Origin: JAFGVL01 sp964546015
GTDB taxonomy: Bacteria > Bacteroidota > Bacteroidia > Bacteroidales > Paludibacteraceae
Assembly: GCA_964546015.1 (NCBI GenBank)
Contig: CAZJHO010000004.1
Coordinates: forward strand, 124,001-188,000
Reading direction: 5' to 3'
Length of the DNA: 64,000 bases
Part shown: piece by piece, positions 41,897-51,129 of the stretch
How the letters are laid out: the number at the start of each line of letters is the position of its first letter
How positions within the stretch are numbered: the stretch's first letter is position 1
Program-made: the position numbers and the translations under genes
The notes under the pieces: model-generated
The model's input: only the letters and a program-made list of their open reading frames with translations
What the model was told of the DNA's origin: nothing
Databases searched by the model: none

Positions 41897-43096
41897 ATGA
41901 AGATATTAGTATTAAACTGTGGAAGTTCCTCTATAAAGTATAAATTGTTCGACATGGCTACTAAAGAAGTACTCGGGCAAGGGGGAGTAGAAAAAGTAGG
42001 CATGAAGGGCTCTTTTCTTAAACATGAACGCCAAGATGGGCAAAAAATAATGTTCGAAGGCGAAATTCTGGAACATCAAATTGGCATCGAATATATCTTG
42101 GGTGTTCTTACCAGCAAGGAGCATGGTGCGATTAAATCATTGGACGAGATCAATGCGGTAGGTCACCGTGTGGTGCATGGTGGCGAAAAGTTTAATTCTT
42201 CTGTATTGATTAATGAAGATGTGATCAAAAAAATGGAAGAATGTATTGAAATGGCGCCGCTTCATAATCCGCCAAACTTGGCAGGTATTCGTGCAATTTC
42301 AGAATTGATGCCGAATATTTCCCAAGTAGGGGTGTTCGATACAGCTTTCCACCAAACGATGCCTAACTATGCATATATGTATGCTATTCCATATTCATTA
42401 TACACGAAATATGGTATTCGTCGTTATGGATTCCATGGTACGAGCCACCGTTTTGTTTCTAAGCGTACTGTCGAGTTTTTAGGTTTAGATCCGAATAATT
42501 CGCGTATTATCACTTGTCATATTGGTAACGGAGGTTCGGTTACAGCTGTCAAAAATGGTAAGTCTGTTGATACCAGCATGGGTTTTACCCCAATTGAAGG
42601 TTTAATGATGGGTACCCGTTGTGGTGATATTGATATGGGAGTAGTTTCATTTATTATGGATAAAGAAATGATTGGTACTTCGGCTGCTTCGGCTTTGTTT
42701 AATAAACATAGCGGTATGTTGGGGATTACTGGCGTATCGAGCGACATGCGCGATGTGTGGAATGCTGTAGGAGAAGGTAACGAGCGTGCTAAACTCGGCG
42801 TGGAAATGTACACTTACCGTATTAAAAAATATGTGGGTGCCTATATGGCTGCCTTAGGTGGTGTTGATGCTATCGTATTTACCGGCGGTGTGGGCGAAAA
42901 TGACGACGATGTACGCCGTATGGTTTGCGAAAATATGGAATATTGCGGATTAGTTTTTGATTCGGAAAAAAACAAAGGCATTCGTGGAAAAGAAATCGTA
43001 CTCAGCAAACCTGAATCAAAAGTAAAAGTAGCTATTATCCCTACAGATGAAGAATTTATGATTGCTTCGGATACAATGGAAATAGTGAAGAAATAA
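41897..43096 (+). CDS. ackA: Acetate kinase
   Basis: 399 aa ASKHA kinase. It starts MKILVLNCGSSSIKYKLF. Further motifs are HRVVHGGEKF, FDTAFHQTMP, YGFHGTSHRFVSKR (catalytic-region His/Arg), CHIGNGGSVTAV and FTGGVGEND. It makes acetate and ATP from acetyl phosphate. Last gene of pta - dehydrogenase - ackA. Confidence 0.97.
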   Translation: MKILVLNCGSSSIKYKLFDMATKEVLGQGGVEKVGMKGSFLKHERQDGQKIMFEGEILEHQIGIEYILGVLTSKEHGAIKSLDEINAVGHRVVHGGEKFNSSVLINEDVIKKMEECIEMAPLHNPPNLAGIRAISELMPNISQVGVFDTAFHQTMPNYAYMYAIPYSLYTKYGIRRYGFHGTSHRFVSKRTVEFLGLDPNNSRIITCHIGNGGSVTAVKNGKSVDTSMGFTPIEGLMMGTRCGDIDMGVVSFIMDKEMIGTSAASALFNKHSGMLGITGVSSDMRDVWNAVGEGNERAKLGVEMYTYRIKKYVGAYMAALGGVDAIVFTGGVGENDDDVRRMVCENMEYCGLVFDSEKNKGIRGKEIVLSKPESKVKVAIIPTDEEFMIASDTMEIVKK

Positions 43097-43200
43097 ATTT
43101 TAACCACTAAATGACATAAGGAAAATATCACTAATTTCGCAAAGTTTTATATGTTTTGTGAAAAACATTTGAATTCTTTGTGGTAAAATGATGGAAAAGA

Positions 43201-43227
43201 AATCCCAAACCATTTTGGTTTGGGATT
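43201..43227. terminator. Hairpin downstream of ackA
   Basis: A perfect 11-bp stem AATCCCAAACC/GGTTTGGGATT with a 5-base loop. The plus strand lacks a clean T-run, so termination strength is uncertain. Confidence 0.55.
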
Positions 43228-43374
43228 ATAAGTAAATACATAATTCTTTTTATAAAAAATACTTTGATTTACATTTAGATAATTTTATACTTTTAGAAAG
43301 TTATTATATTCGGTTGATTTCAAGATGTTTAAATTCTCGAAAGTAAAACAGACGGAAAAATTGTCGAATATTTT

Positions 43375-43404
43375 TTGCAGATAAGAAAAATCGTTTTACC
43401 TTTG
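43375..43404 (+). promoter_or_regulatory. Promoter of tRNA-Glu and rpsT
   Basis: TTG at 43375-43377 and TACCTTTG at 43397-43404 have a 19-bp spacer, placing transcription start about 15 bp before the tRNA. Confidence 0.6.
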
Positions 43405-43425
43405 CATCCGCAATTAAAAAAAGAT

Positions 43426-43497
43426 GGTCCATTCGTCTATCGGTTAGGACGCCAGGTTTTCATCCTGGAAAGAGGAGTTCGATTCTCCTATGGACTA
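43426..43497 (+). tRNA. tRNA-Glu (anticodon TTC)
   Basis: 72-nt cloverleaf. The acceptor GGTCCAT pairs with ATGGACT (first pair G-U), the anticodon stem CCAGG/CCTGG has loop TTTTCAT (anticodon TTC), the T-arm is GAGGA-GTTCGAT-TCTCC, discriminator A. CCA is not encoded. No terminator is seen before rpsT 32 bp later. Confidence 0.93.
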
Positions 43498-43529
43498 CAA
43501 AATAAATTTACATTATATTTCGTATAGAA

Positions 43530-43784
43530 ATGGCAAATCACAAATCGTCTATCAAAAGAATTAGACAAACTGAAAAGAGAAGATTACACAACAAATATTA
43601 CGCAAAAACAGCTCGTAACGCTGTGCGTAAGCTTCGTGCATTGAATGTTAAAGCTGAGGCTTCAGAATTGTTGCCAAAAGTAAGTGCTATGTTGGACAAG
43701 TTGGCAAAAAAGAATGTTATTCATAAAAACAAAGCTGCTAACTTAAAATCTAAATTAACTCGTCATGTAAATAAATTGGTATAA
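43530..43784 (+). CDS. rpsT: 30S ribosomal protein S20
   Basis: 84 aa, strongly basic and helical. It starts MANHKSSIKRIRQTEKRRLHN and ends LKSKLTRHVNKLV, matching S20, which binds 16S rRNA early in 30S assembly. It follows tRNA-Glu without a terminator and probably shares its promoter. A strong hairpin follows at 43804-43842. Confidence 0.96.
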   Translation: MANHKSSIKRIRQTEKRRLHNKYYAKTARNAVRKLRALNVKAEASELLPKVSAMLDKLAKKNVIHKNKAANLKSKLTRHVNKLV

Positions 43785-43803
43785 ATTTATTTTATATAAT
43801 AAA

Positions 43804-43842
43804 TAAAAAGAAAGAGGGCATCTACCAGATGCCCTCTTTTTA
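43804..43842. terminator. Bidirectional terminator between rpsT and hcp
   Basis: AGAGGGCATCT/AGATGCCCTCT with outer A and T runs, 20 bp after rpsT and immediately past the hcp stop. Confidence 0.85.
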
Positions 43843-43844
43843 TG

Positions 43845-45425
43845 TTAATTTAACCATTTTAAATCTTCTTCTACCGAAGAAATGCTGCCAATGCCAAATG
43901 TTTCTGTTAAAATGTTAGCCACATTGGGCGAAAAAAATCCCGGTAAGGTCGGACCTAAGTGAATGTTCTTTACTCCAAGACTTAATAAAGCAAGCAATAC
44001 AATCACCGCTTTTTGCTCATACCATGCAATATTGTACACGATAGGAAGTTTGTTGATATCATCTAAACCGAATATCTCTTTTAGTTTTAAAGCAATAAGT
44101 ACCAATGAGTAACTGTCATTACATTGTCCGGCATCAAGTACACGAGGAATACCATCAATATCACCTAAGCCGAGTTTGTTGTAGCGGTATTTAGCACACC
44201 CTGCAGTAAGAATAATACTATCTTGTGGCAGAGCTTTGGCAAAATCGGTGTAATATTCGCGTGATTTCATGCGACCATCACAACCTGCCATTACTACAAA
44301 TTTTTTCACATCGCCTGATTTTATTGCGCCTACAACTTTATCAGCCAAAGCAAACACTTGTTCATGAGCAAAACCTCCTATGATTTCGCCGGTTTCGATT
44401 TCTTGTGGAGCGGGAAGGCGTTTAGCATGTTCAATGATTATAGAAAAATCTTTCATTTTGCCGTTTTCACGGTCGGGAATATGTTTGCTTCCTACTAAGC
44501 CCGAAGATCCGGTTGTGTAAATCCGTTCGCGAATAGAATCATCAGTCGGTGGAACGATACAGTTTGTAGTAAAAAGAATAGGTCCGTTGAAAGTTTTAAA
44601 TTCTTCGCGCTGTTGCCACCAAGCATTGCCATAGTTGCCTACAAAATGGCTGTATTTTTTAAATGCAGGATAGTAATGAGCTGGAAGCATTTCGCTATGT
44701 GTGTACACATCTACACCTGTGCCCACTGTTTGCTCTAGTAATTCTTCCAAATCTTTCAAATCATGTCCGCTTACTAAGATAGCCGGATTGTCGCGCACAC
44801 CGATATTAACTTTTGTAATTTCAGGATTTCCATAAGCTGAAGTATTTGCTTTGTCCAATAGTGCCATAGTTGTTACACCGAACTGTCCTGTTTCGATTAC
44901 TAAATTGATAAGTGTTGAGGCTTCGATATCGATGCGCGAAATTTCGGATAAAGCGCGTTGCATAAAAGCATTAATTGCTTCGTCGTTTTGTCCGAGAGTT
45001 TGCGCATGTTCGGCGTAGGCAGACATACCTTTCAAACCATATAGTACCGTTTGTTTAAGAGAAATGACATCTTCATCACCTATTAATTTTTCAAACTGAT
45101 GGTTTGTTGGTAAATCACCTTTTACTTGACTTTTAAGTTCCGAAACAAGGGCTTTTCCTTTTTCTACACGGCGGTCGATCGCACTTTTGTCGAAATTCGC
45201 ATTTGTAATAGTTGAAAACAAAGCATCGATAATAAAATGATTGACTTTTTGTTCCACTTTTACTGATTGATTTCTCAAAAGTGTTGAGAGGGTTGAAACT
45301 TCGTAGCAAAGACCGATTAGTCTGTCCATTTCGTTTGCCAAGAAGTCTTCTTTTCCACAAACGCCTTTGATTGTACAGGCAATACCCTTGGCTGTTTCCT
45401 GACATTGGTTGCAAAACATGCTCAT
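43845..45425 (-). CDS. hcp: Hydroxylamine reductase (hybrid-cluster protein)
   Basis: 526 aa. N-terminal cysteines C5, C8, C17 and C23 (CX2CX8CX5C) match the class I 4Fe-4S pattern. Hybrid-cluster ligands are seen in VSGHDLKDL, the Cys of TTNCIVP, AGCAKYRYN and LDAGQCNDSYS. Hcp reduces NO or hydroxylamine under nitrosative stress. A second ATG two codons in (45419) is an equal start. A Crp/Fnr-like palindrome lies upstream (45494-45513), fitting HcpR-type control known for hcp in Bacteroidota and Desulfovibrio. Confidence 0.94.
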   Translation of the reverse strand: MSMFCNQCQETAKGIACTIKGVCGKEDFLANEMDRLIGLCYEVSTLSTLLRNQSVKVEQKVNHFIIDALFSTITNANFDKSAIDRRVEKGKALVSELKSQVKGDLPTNHQFEKLIGDEDVISLKQTVLYGLKGMSAYAEHAQTLGQNDEAINAFMQRALSEISRIDIEASTLINLVIETGQFGVTTMALLDKANTSAYGNPEITKVNIGVRDNPAILVSGHDLKDLEELLEQTVGTGVDVYTHSEMLPAHYYPAFKKYSHFVGNYGNAWWQQREEFKTFNGPILFTTNCIVPPTDDSIRERIYTTGSSGLVGSKHIPDRENGKMKDFSIIIEHAKRLPAPQEIETGEIIGGFAHEQVFALADKVVGAIKSGDVKKFVVMAGCDGRMKSREYYTDFAKALPQDSIILTAGCAKYRYNKLGLGDIDGIPRVLDAGQCNDSYSLVLIALKLKEIFGLDDINKLPIVYNIAWYEQKAVIVLLALLSLGVKNIHLGPTLPGFFSPNVANILTETFGIGSISSVEEDLKWLN

Positions 45426-45465
45426 AATTTTTTGTTTTTAGTTAATATTCGTTGAATTATTAAAA

Positions 45466-45513
45466 CAAAGATTGCAAATTAGCTAAGCTTTTTTTTGTAT
45501 CAAATGTTACAAA
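45466..45513 (-). promoter_or_regulatory. hcp promoter with Crp/Fnr (HcpR-type) operator
   Basis: The 20-bp palindrome TTTGTATC-AAAT-GTTACAAA (45494-45513) has one mismatch between half-sites. The nearest -7-like box on the minus strand is AATCTTTG at 45473-45466, one base off TAnnTTTG. This puts the operator centre about 41 bp upstream of the likely start, the usual place for a class II activator. Factor identity is inferred. Confidence 0.6.
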
Positions 45514-45601
45514 GCTAAAAATATTTTTCAAAAGTACGATTTTTTCATTTTTAGTGAGATTTGTAGTACTTTCGTAATTTGATTTTTATGTGAAAGTTAT
45601 C

Positions 45602-48340
45602 ATGTCTTTACAATCTGAGTTACAACACCGAATATTAATACTTGATGGTGCAATGGGCACCATGATTCAACGCTATAGATTACAAGAAGCCGATTATCGT
45701 GGTGAGCGTTTTGCTACCTGGCCTACCATTCTCAAAGGCAACAATGATTTACTCTGTATTACCAAACCTGAAATAATCCAAAATATTCATCAACAATATT
45801 TAGACGCCGGAGCAGATATTCTTTCTACTTGTACTTTTAATGCACAACGAATCTCGATGGCGGATTATAATATGGAATTTTTAGTGCGTGAAATCAATTT
45901 AGCTGCCGCTAAAATATCCCGAACACTTGCCGACGAATATACAAAGAAAAATCCTACTAAACCACGCTTTGTAGTGGGATCGGTAGGTCCTACAGGTAAA
46001 AGTGCATCCATGTCTACTGATGTAAACAATCCTGCAGCTCGTGCAATTTCGTTTGATGAGTTAGTAGAGGCATATATTGAGCAATTACAAGCTTTAGCCG
46101 AAGGTGGTGTAGATGCTTTTTTAATAGAAACAGCTTTTGATGCGCTTAATGCCAAAGCAGCTATTTATGCTGCCGAAGAAGTAATGGAAACCATTGGTAA
46201 ACACATTCCGATAATGGTATCGGCAACTACGGCGGATAGTAGTGGTCGTATGCTTTCAGGACAGACCATTCGTGCCTTTATGGCGTCTGTCTCTCATGCT
46301 GATTTACTTTCGATGGGATTAAATTGTTCTTTTGGGGCAAAAGATTTGAAACCACATTTGCAAGAAATTTCGGCACACTTTACAGGCTATGTGAGCGCGC
46401 ATCCAAACGCCGGACTGCCCAACCAATTCGGCGAATACGACGAAACGCCCGAACGCATGGCAGAACAAGTGAAAGAATATTTTGACGAAAAATTAGTCAA
46501 TATTATTGGAGGATGTTGTGGTACCTCGCCGGCACATATTGCCCAATATCAGCGTTTGGTCGATCAGGCTAAAGAGATACGCAAACCGGTAGCTGTGAAT
46601 ACGACTACGGAATTGTCGGGGTTGGAGTTGTTTGAAATAAAAGAAGAAAATAATTTCATCAATATCGGTGAACGCTGCAATGTAGCAGGTTCCAAAATTT
46701 TTCTTCGGTTAATCAATGAAAAAAAATATGATGAGGCGTTAGAGATCGCTCGAAAGCAAGTTGACGACGGTGCACAAATCATCGACATCAATATGGATGA
46801 CGCCATGCTTGATGCAAAATCGGAAATGGTGCATTTCCTTAATTTATTAATGTCCGAACCCGAAGTGGCGCGCGTGCCTATTATGGTTGACTCCTCAAAA
46901 TGGGAAGTAATTGAAGCGGCTTTGAAGTGCTTGCAAGGTAAGTCGGTGGTTAATTCTATCAGCCTGAAAGAAGGAGAAGAAGACTTTTTGTATAAAGCAA
47001 AAAAAATTCGCCGTTATGGAGCCGCAGTTGTGGTGATGGCTTTTGACGAAAAAGGGCAAGCCGACATATTCGAACGCAAAAAAGAAATCTGTACCCGCGC
47101 ATATAATTTGCTTACCGAAAAGGTAGGTTTTCCGCCACAAGACATTATTTTTGATCCGAATATTTTGGCGATTGCTACCGGAATCGAAGAGCATGATAAC
47201 TACGGTGTCAATTTTATTAATGCTGTAAAATATATTAAAACCCAATTACCACATGCTAAAGTAAGTGGTGGAGTAAGCAATTTATCTTTTTCCTTTAGAG
47301 GTAATAATGCTGTGCGCGAGGCGATGCATTCTGTTTTCTTGTATCATGCTATAAAAGCAGGTATGGATATGGGAATAGTCAATGCCGGTATGCTGCAAGT
47401 GTATGAAAATATTGACCCTGAATTGCGCCAATTGTGCGAGGATGTAATACTCAATACGCGTCCTGATGCCACTGAACGCTTAATCGAAAAAGCAGATCAG
47501 GTCAAAGCTCAACAAAATGGTGAAACTAAGATTACTAAACAAGATGAATGGCGGACTTTACCGTTAGATGAACGACTTTCTTATAGTCTCATTAAAGGTA
47601 TTTCTTCGTATTTGGAAGAAGATTTGAAAGAAGCATTGAAGGGTTATCCATCTGCATTGAAAATCATTGAACGGCCTTTGATGAACGGAATGAATCGGGT
47701 AGGAGAATTGTTTGGTGAAGGCAAAATGTTCCTGCCGCAAGTGGTGAAAACGGCTCGTACCATGAAACAAGCTGTTGCTTTTCTACAGCCGGTTATCGAA
47801 AAAGAAAACCAAAAGGGTGGTGCAGTTAAAACAGGAAAAATGGTTCTTGCTACTGTCAAAGGCGATGTTCACGATATTGGTAAAAATATTGTGAGTGTAA
47901 TTATGGCTTGTAATAATTACGAAGTGGTTGATCTTGGTGTAATGGTATCGTGCGAAGAAATTATTGAAGCAATTATCAAAGAGAAACCTGATGCTGTTGG
48001 ACTTAGCGGACTGATTACTCCTTCGCTTGAAGAAATGTGCATGGTTGCTGCCGAAATGCAGAAAAATGGTTTCTCTATGCCGTTGATGATTGGCGGAGCA
48101 ACAACTTCGAAAATTCATACGGCAGTTAAAATTGCACCGAATTACGGTGCACCGGTGGTTTATGTGAAAGATGCCTCGCAAAATATTACTATACTTTCGC
48201 AGTTATTGAATAAAGCTACTCAAGCGCAGTTTATTACAAATCTGAATGCTGAGTACGAAGAACTTCGTCAGAAAGAAACTAAAAAACATAACTTAGTACC
48301 ATTAGATGAGGCTCGAAAAGGAAAATTGAATTTGTTTTAA
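45602..48340 (+). CDS. metH: Cobalamin-dependent methionine synthase, short form without reactivation domain
   Basis: 912 aa from ATG at 45602 (a GTG at 45590 is the alternative). The homocysteine domain (about 5-320) keeps the zinc cysteines in GLNCSF and GGCCGTS. The pterin domain (about 345-610) has NFINIGERCNVAGSK. The cap and B12 domain (about 650-890) has DVHDIGKN with cobalt ligand His757. The protein stops at residue 912, where E. coli MetH (1227 aa) continues with the AdoMet-binding reactivation domain. I recall separate activation-domain proteins in Bacteroidales; none is in the window. No cobalamin riboswitch is seen upstream. Confidence 0.95.
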   Translation: MSLQSELQHRILILDGAMGTMIQRYRLQEADYRGERFATWPTILKGNNDLLCITKPEIIQNIHQQYLDAGADILSTCTFNAQRISMADYNMEFLVREINLAAAKISRTLADEYTKKNPTKPRFVVGSVGPTGKSASMSTDVNNPAARAISFDELVEAYIEQLQALAEGGVDAFLIETAFDALNAKAAIYAAEEVMETIGKHIPIMVSATTADSSGRMLSGQTIRAFMASVSHADLLSMGLNCSFGAKDLKPHLQEISAHFTGYVSAHPNAGLPNQFGEYDETPERMAEQVKEYFDEKLVNIIGGCCGTSPAHIAQYQRLVDQAKEIRKPVAVNTTTELSGLELFEIKEENNFINIGERCNVAGSKIFLRLINEKKYDEALEIARKQVDDGAQIIDINMDDAMLDAKSEMVHFLNLLMSEPEVARVPIMVDSSKWEVIEAALKCLQGKSVVNSISLKEGEEDFLYKAKKIRRYGAAVVVMAFDEKGQADIFERKKEICTRAYNLLTEKVGFPPQDIIFDPNILAIATGIEEHDNYGVNFINAVKYIKTQLPHAKVSGGVSNLSFSFRGNNAVREAMHSVFLYHAIKAGMDMGIVNAGMLQVYENIDPELRQLCEDVILNTRPDATERLIEKADQVKAQQNGETKITKQDEWRTLPLDERLSYSLIKGISSYLEEDLKEALKGYPSALKIIERPLMNGMNRVGELFGEGKMFLPQVVKTARTMKQAVAFLQPVIEKENQKGGAVKTGKMVLATVKGDVHDIGKNIVSVIMACNNYEVVDLGVMVSCEEIIEAIIKEKPDAVGLSGLITPSLEEMCMVAAEMQKNGFSMPLMIGGATTSKIHTAVKIAPNYGAPVVYVKDASQNITILSQLLNKATQAQFITNLNAEYEELRQKETKKHNLVPLDEARKGKLNLF

Positions 48341-48349
48341 AATCTTACT

Positions 48350-49024
48350 ATGCGTATTGATATAATTACCGTACTCCCGGAATTGCTTGAAAGCCCACTT
48401 TCACATTCTATTGTAAAGCGAGCTCAAGACAAAGGTTTACTGGAGATGCATATACACAACCTGCGCGATTATTCGACCGATAAACATAAACGCGTAGATG
48501 ATTATGCTTTTGGTTTTGGAGCCGGTATGGTGATGCAAATTGAGCCTATTGACCGTGTGATAAGTTTATTAAAAGTAGAACGAAATTACGACGAAGTGAT
48601 TTTTACTACTCCGGATGGTGAACAGTTTGATCAATCAATGGCAAATAAACTTTCGTTAGCAGAAAATTTAATTATTCTTTGCGGGCATTACAAGGGTGTG
48701 GATTATCGTGTGCGCGAACATCTGATTACCAAAGAAATATCCATTGGCGATTATGTGCTTACAGGAGGAGAACTGCCTGCTGCGATTATTACCGATGCTG
48801 TCGTTCGACTCATTCCGGGTGCTATTGGCGACGAGCAGTCGGCGTTGTCCGATAGTTTTCAGGACAATTTGTTAGCACCACCAGTTTATACTCGTCCGGC
48901 AGAGTACAAGGGATGGAAAGTACCCGACATTCTTCTCTCGGGACACGAACGAAAAATCCACGAATGGGAAATGCAGCAGGCTTTGGAGCGGACCAAACGA
49001 TTACGCCCGGATTTATTAGAATAA
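48350..49024 (+). CDS. trmD: tRNA (guanine37-N1)-methyltransferase
   Basis: 224 aa SPOUT methyltransferase. MRIDIITVLPELLESPLSHSI, then YAFGFGAGMVMQIEP, ILCGHYKGVDYRVRE and SIGDYVLTGGELPA form the trefoil-knot AdoMet site of TrmD. It modifies G37 of tRNAs and prevents frameshifting. It begins 9 bp after metH and is outside the common rpsP-rimM-trmD-rplS operon. Confidence 0.95.
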   Translation: MRIDIITVLPELLESPLSHSIVKRAQDKGLLEMHIHNLRDYSTDKHKRVDDYAFGFGAGMVMQIEPIDRVISLLKVERNYDEVIFTTPDGEQFDQSMANKLSLAENLIILCGHYKGVDYRVREHLITKEISIGDYVLTGGELPAAIITDAVVRLIPGAIGDEQSALSDSFQDNLLAPPVYTRPAEYKGWKVPDILLSGHERKIHEWEMQQALERTKRLRPDLLE

Positions 49025-49029
49025 AGTTT

Positions 49030-49078
49030 ATTTGTTGAATTGTTTATTTGAAAAACAAATGATCAACCCATCAACAAA
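49030..49078. repeat. Imperfect palindromic spacer between trmD and argC
   Basis: TTTGTTGA (49030-49037) faces TCAACAAA (49071-49078) around TATTTG-5-CAAAT; ATCAAC words also repeat directly up to 49091. No gene is seen. Confidence 0.6.
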
Positions 49079-49101
49079 TCAACGCATCAACATAAAAAAC
49101 T

Positions 49102-50070
49102 ATGATAAAAGCAGGAATTATAGGTGGAGCAGGCTACACAGCCGGCGAATTGATACGCCTTTTGATTAATCACCCGCAGGTGGAAATTGTATTTATAAAC
49201 AGTTCGAGTAATGCAGGAAATCCGATAACATCGGCACATGGCGGATTGATTGGCGAAACGGATTTGATGTTTACAGACCAAACACCGTTCGACAAAATCG
49301 ATGTGCTTTTCTTTTGTACCGCACATGGCGATACAAAGAAATTTATCGAAGCCAATAAATTACCCACGGGGTTAAAAATCATCGACCTTTCGACCGATTA
49401 CCGCAAGGAAGACGGCACGCACAACTTTGTGTACGGACTGCCCGAACTAAATAAAAGTCGCATCGCAAAAGCTGAGCGCATTGCTAATCCGGGCTGTTTT
49501 GCCACAGCGATACAATTAGCGTTGTTGCCATTGGCAGAAGCCGGATTGCTTAACAATGAAGTGCATGTTAACGCTATAACAGGCTCGACTGGTGCTGGAC
49601 AAAAGCCGACCGAAACATCGCATTTCAGTTGGCGTAACGATAATATTTCGGTGTACAAAGCATTTGCACATCAACACTTGGAAGAAATCGGACAATCAAT
49701 CAGACAATTGCAATCATCGTTTGATAAAGTTATCAATTTTATTCCGGTGCGTGGAAATTTTACGCGTGGAATTTTTGTGACCGCTTATACCGAGTGTGAC
49801 TTAACCCTTGATGAGGCGATGAAACTGTACAACGATTTCTACAAAAATGCAGCGTTTACTTTTGTTACAGAAAAAAATATTGATCTTAAACAAGTTGTAA
49901 ATACTAACAAATGTTTGCTTCATCTCGAAAAACACGGCAATAAATTATTTATTATTTCTATTATAGATAATTTGTTGAAAGGAGCATCCGGTCAAGCGGT
50001 TCAAAATATGAATCTGTTATTCGGATTGGATGAGAAAACAGGACTTGCATTAAAATCAATCGGATTTTAG
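49102..50070 (+). CDS. argC: N-acetyl-gamma-glutamyl-phosphate reductase
   Basis: 322 aa. The NADPH-binding start MIKAGIIGGAGYTAGELIRLL, catalytic Cys in IANPGCFATAIQLAL, and STGAGQKPTETSHFSWR followed by HQHLEEI fit type 1 ArgC. It performs the third step of ornithine/arginine synthesis. No other arg gene is in the window, so it is separated from the pathway cluster. Confidence 0.95.
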   Translation: MIKAGIIGGAGYTAGELIRLLINHPQVEIVFINSSSNAGNPITSAHGGLIGETDLMFTDQTPFDKIDVLFFCTAHGDTKKFIEANKLPTGLKIIDLSTDYRKEDGTHNFVYGLPELNKSRIAKAERIANPGCFATAIQLALLPLAEAGLLNNEVHVNAITGSTGAGQKPTETSHFSWRNDNISVYKAFAHQHLEEIGQSIRQLQSSFDKVINFIPVRGNFTRGIFVTAYTECDLTLDEAMKLYNDFYKNAAFTFVTEKNIDLKQVVNTNKCLLHLEKHGNKLFIISIIDNLLKGASGQAVQNMNLLFGLDEKTGLALKSIGF

Positions 50071-50090
50071 AACTAAATATTAATCTATTT

Positions 50091-51089
50091 ATGAGAAAAA
50101 TAATTTTAGTGTTTTTTACTATAATAGTTTTGATGTCGTGTTCGAAGGAAAGGTTTAAAATTGATACGGATAAAGTTGATCTGAATATTAAAATCGAACG
50201 CTTCGATCGAGACTTAATGACAATGGATACTGTTGATATAGATCAAAGTATTGCTAAAATGAATGAAAAGTACGAAGAGTTTTTCTCCATTTTTTCGACA
50301 AATGTTATCATGCTGGGTGCACCGGAATCAGGTGAGATGTTTAAACATCAATTGAAAGCTTTTTTACGAGATAGCACCATTCGAGAGATTTATAATGAAT
50401 GTCAGCGTGTATTTGCAGATGTATCGGACATTCAGACTGAAGTTACTGATGGGTTTAAATACATAAAGTATTATTTCCCTGATAGAAAAATACCTCGTGT
50501 GACGATGCACATTTCGGGATTTAATCAGTCTGTTGTTGTGACAGAAGATATTTTGTCTGTTAGTATCGACAATTATTTAGGTGCAGATTATATTTATTAT
50601 AAAGACATTGCTTATTCGTATGAATTGCAAAATATGACTCGCAGCAAAGTAGCACCGGATATTTTGTTAGGTTACATTATGAGTGAGTTTCCTGTAGAAA
50701 ATGGAAAAACTTTGTTGGCACAAATTCTGTCCCGTGGAAAAATATATTACTTACAAAGTGTAATAATGCCTAATCGTACTGAGGCTGACATCATGGGTTA
50801 CACTGACCAACAATATGAATGGTGTAAGAAAAATGAGAAAAATATGTGGGATTATTTGCTTGCCGAGCGTCAGTTATACGAAACATCTCAATTGTTGAGC
50901 GCTAAGTATATAAATCCGGCTCCTTTTACGGTAAATTTTACACAAGAATCGCCCGGGCAAGCTGCTATCTGGATAGGATGGCAAATTATTAAAAGTTATA
51001 TGGAGAATAACCCATCTGTAACATTGCCTGAGCTGATAAAGAATTTAGACTATCAAAAAATATTGGAGCAATCGAAATATAAACCTTAA
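50091..51089 (+). CDS. gldB: Gliding motility lipoprotein GldB-like
   Basis: 332 aa. Lipoprotein signal with Cys17 (IIVLMSCSKE). The body has GldB marks: IKIERFDRDLMTMD, a central FPDRKIPRVTMHISGFNQS, ILSVSIDNYLGADY and the C-terminal FTQESPGQAAIWIGWQIIKSYM. GldB is essential for gliding and T9SS function in F. johnsoniae; homologues also occur in non-gliding Bacteroidales. The other gld genes are not nearby. Confidence 0.83.
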   Translation: MRKIILVFFTIIVLMSCSKERFKIDTDKVDLNIKIERFDRDLMTMDTVDIDQSIAKMNEKYEEFFSIFSTNVIMLGAPESGEMFKHQLKAFLRDSTIREIYNECQRVFADVSDIQTEVTDGFKYIKYYFPDRKIPRVTMHISGFNQSVVVTEDILSVSIDNYLGADYIYYKDIAYSYELQNMTRSKVAPDILLGYIMSEFPVENGKTLLAQILSRGKIYYLQSVIMPNRTEADIMGYTDQQYEWCKKNEKNMWDYLLAERQLYETSQLLSAKYINPAPFTVNFTQESPGQAAIWIGWQIIKSYMENNPSVTLPELIKNLDYQKILEQSKYKP

Positions 51090-51093
51090 AAAC

Positions 51094-51125
51094 AAAAAAG
51101 CGAGTAAATTTTACTCGCTTTTTTT
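51094..51125. terminator. Bidirectional terminator between gldB and the ABC exporter
   Basis: A 14-bp stem (51094-51107 with 51111-51124) carries A6 and T-rich ends between two convergent genes. Confidence 0.85.
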
Positions 51126-51129
51126 ATCT

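Larger units (their letters stand above)
43097..43425. other. 329-bp intergenic region between ackA and tRNA-Glu
   Basis: No gene is seen. The first 100 bp hold degenerate ACCACTAAA / TTTGTGGT words that form a weak inverted pair (about 43104 and 43180). A strong hairpin lies at 43201-43227, and the tRNA promoter at 43375-43404. The rest is AT-rich without visible structure. Confidence 0.6.

Noticed and set aside
43201..43227. Small RNA or riboswitch downstream of ackA
   Set aside because: Only a single perfect hairpin is visible, with no conserved RNA motif or promoter; a simple terminator-like hairpin explains it.
45426..45601. Cobalamin riboswitch before metH
   Set aside because: The 165-bp spacer is AT-rich and shared with the hcp promoter; no B12-box-like sequence is seen.
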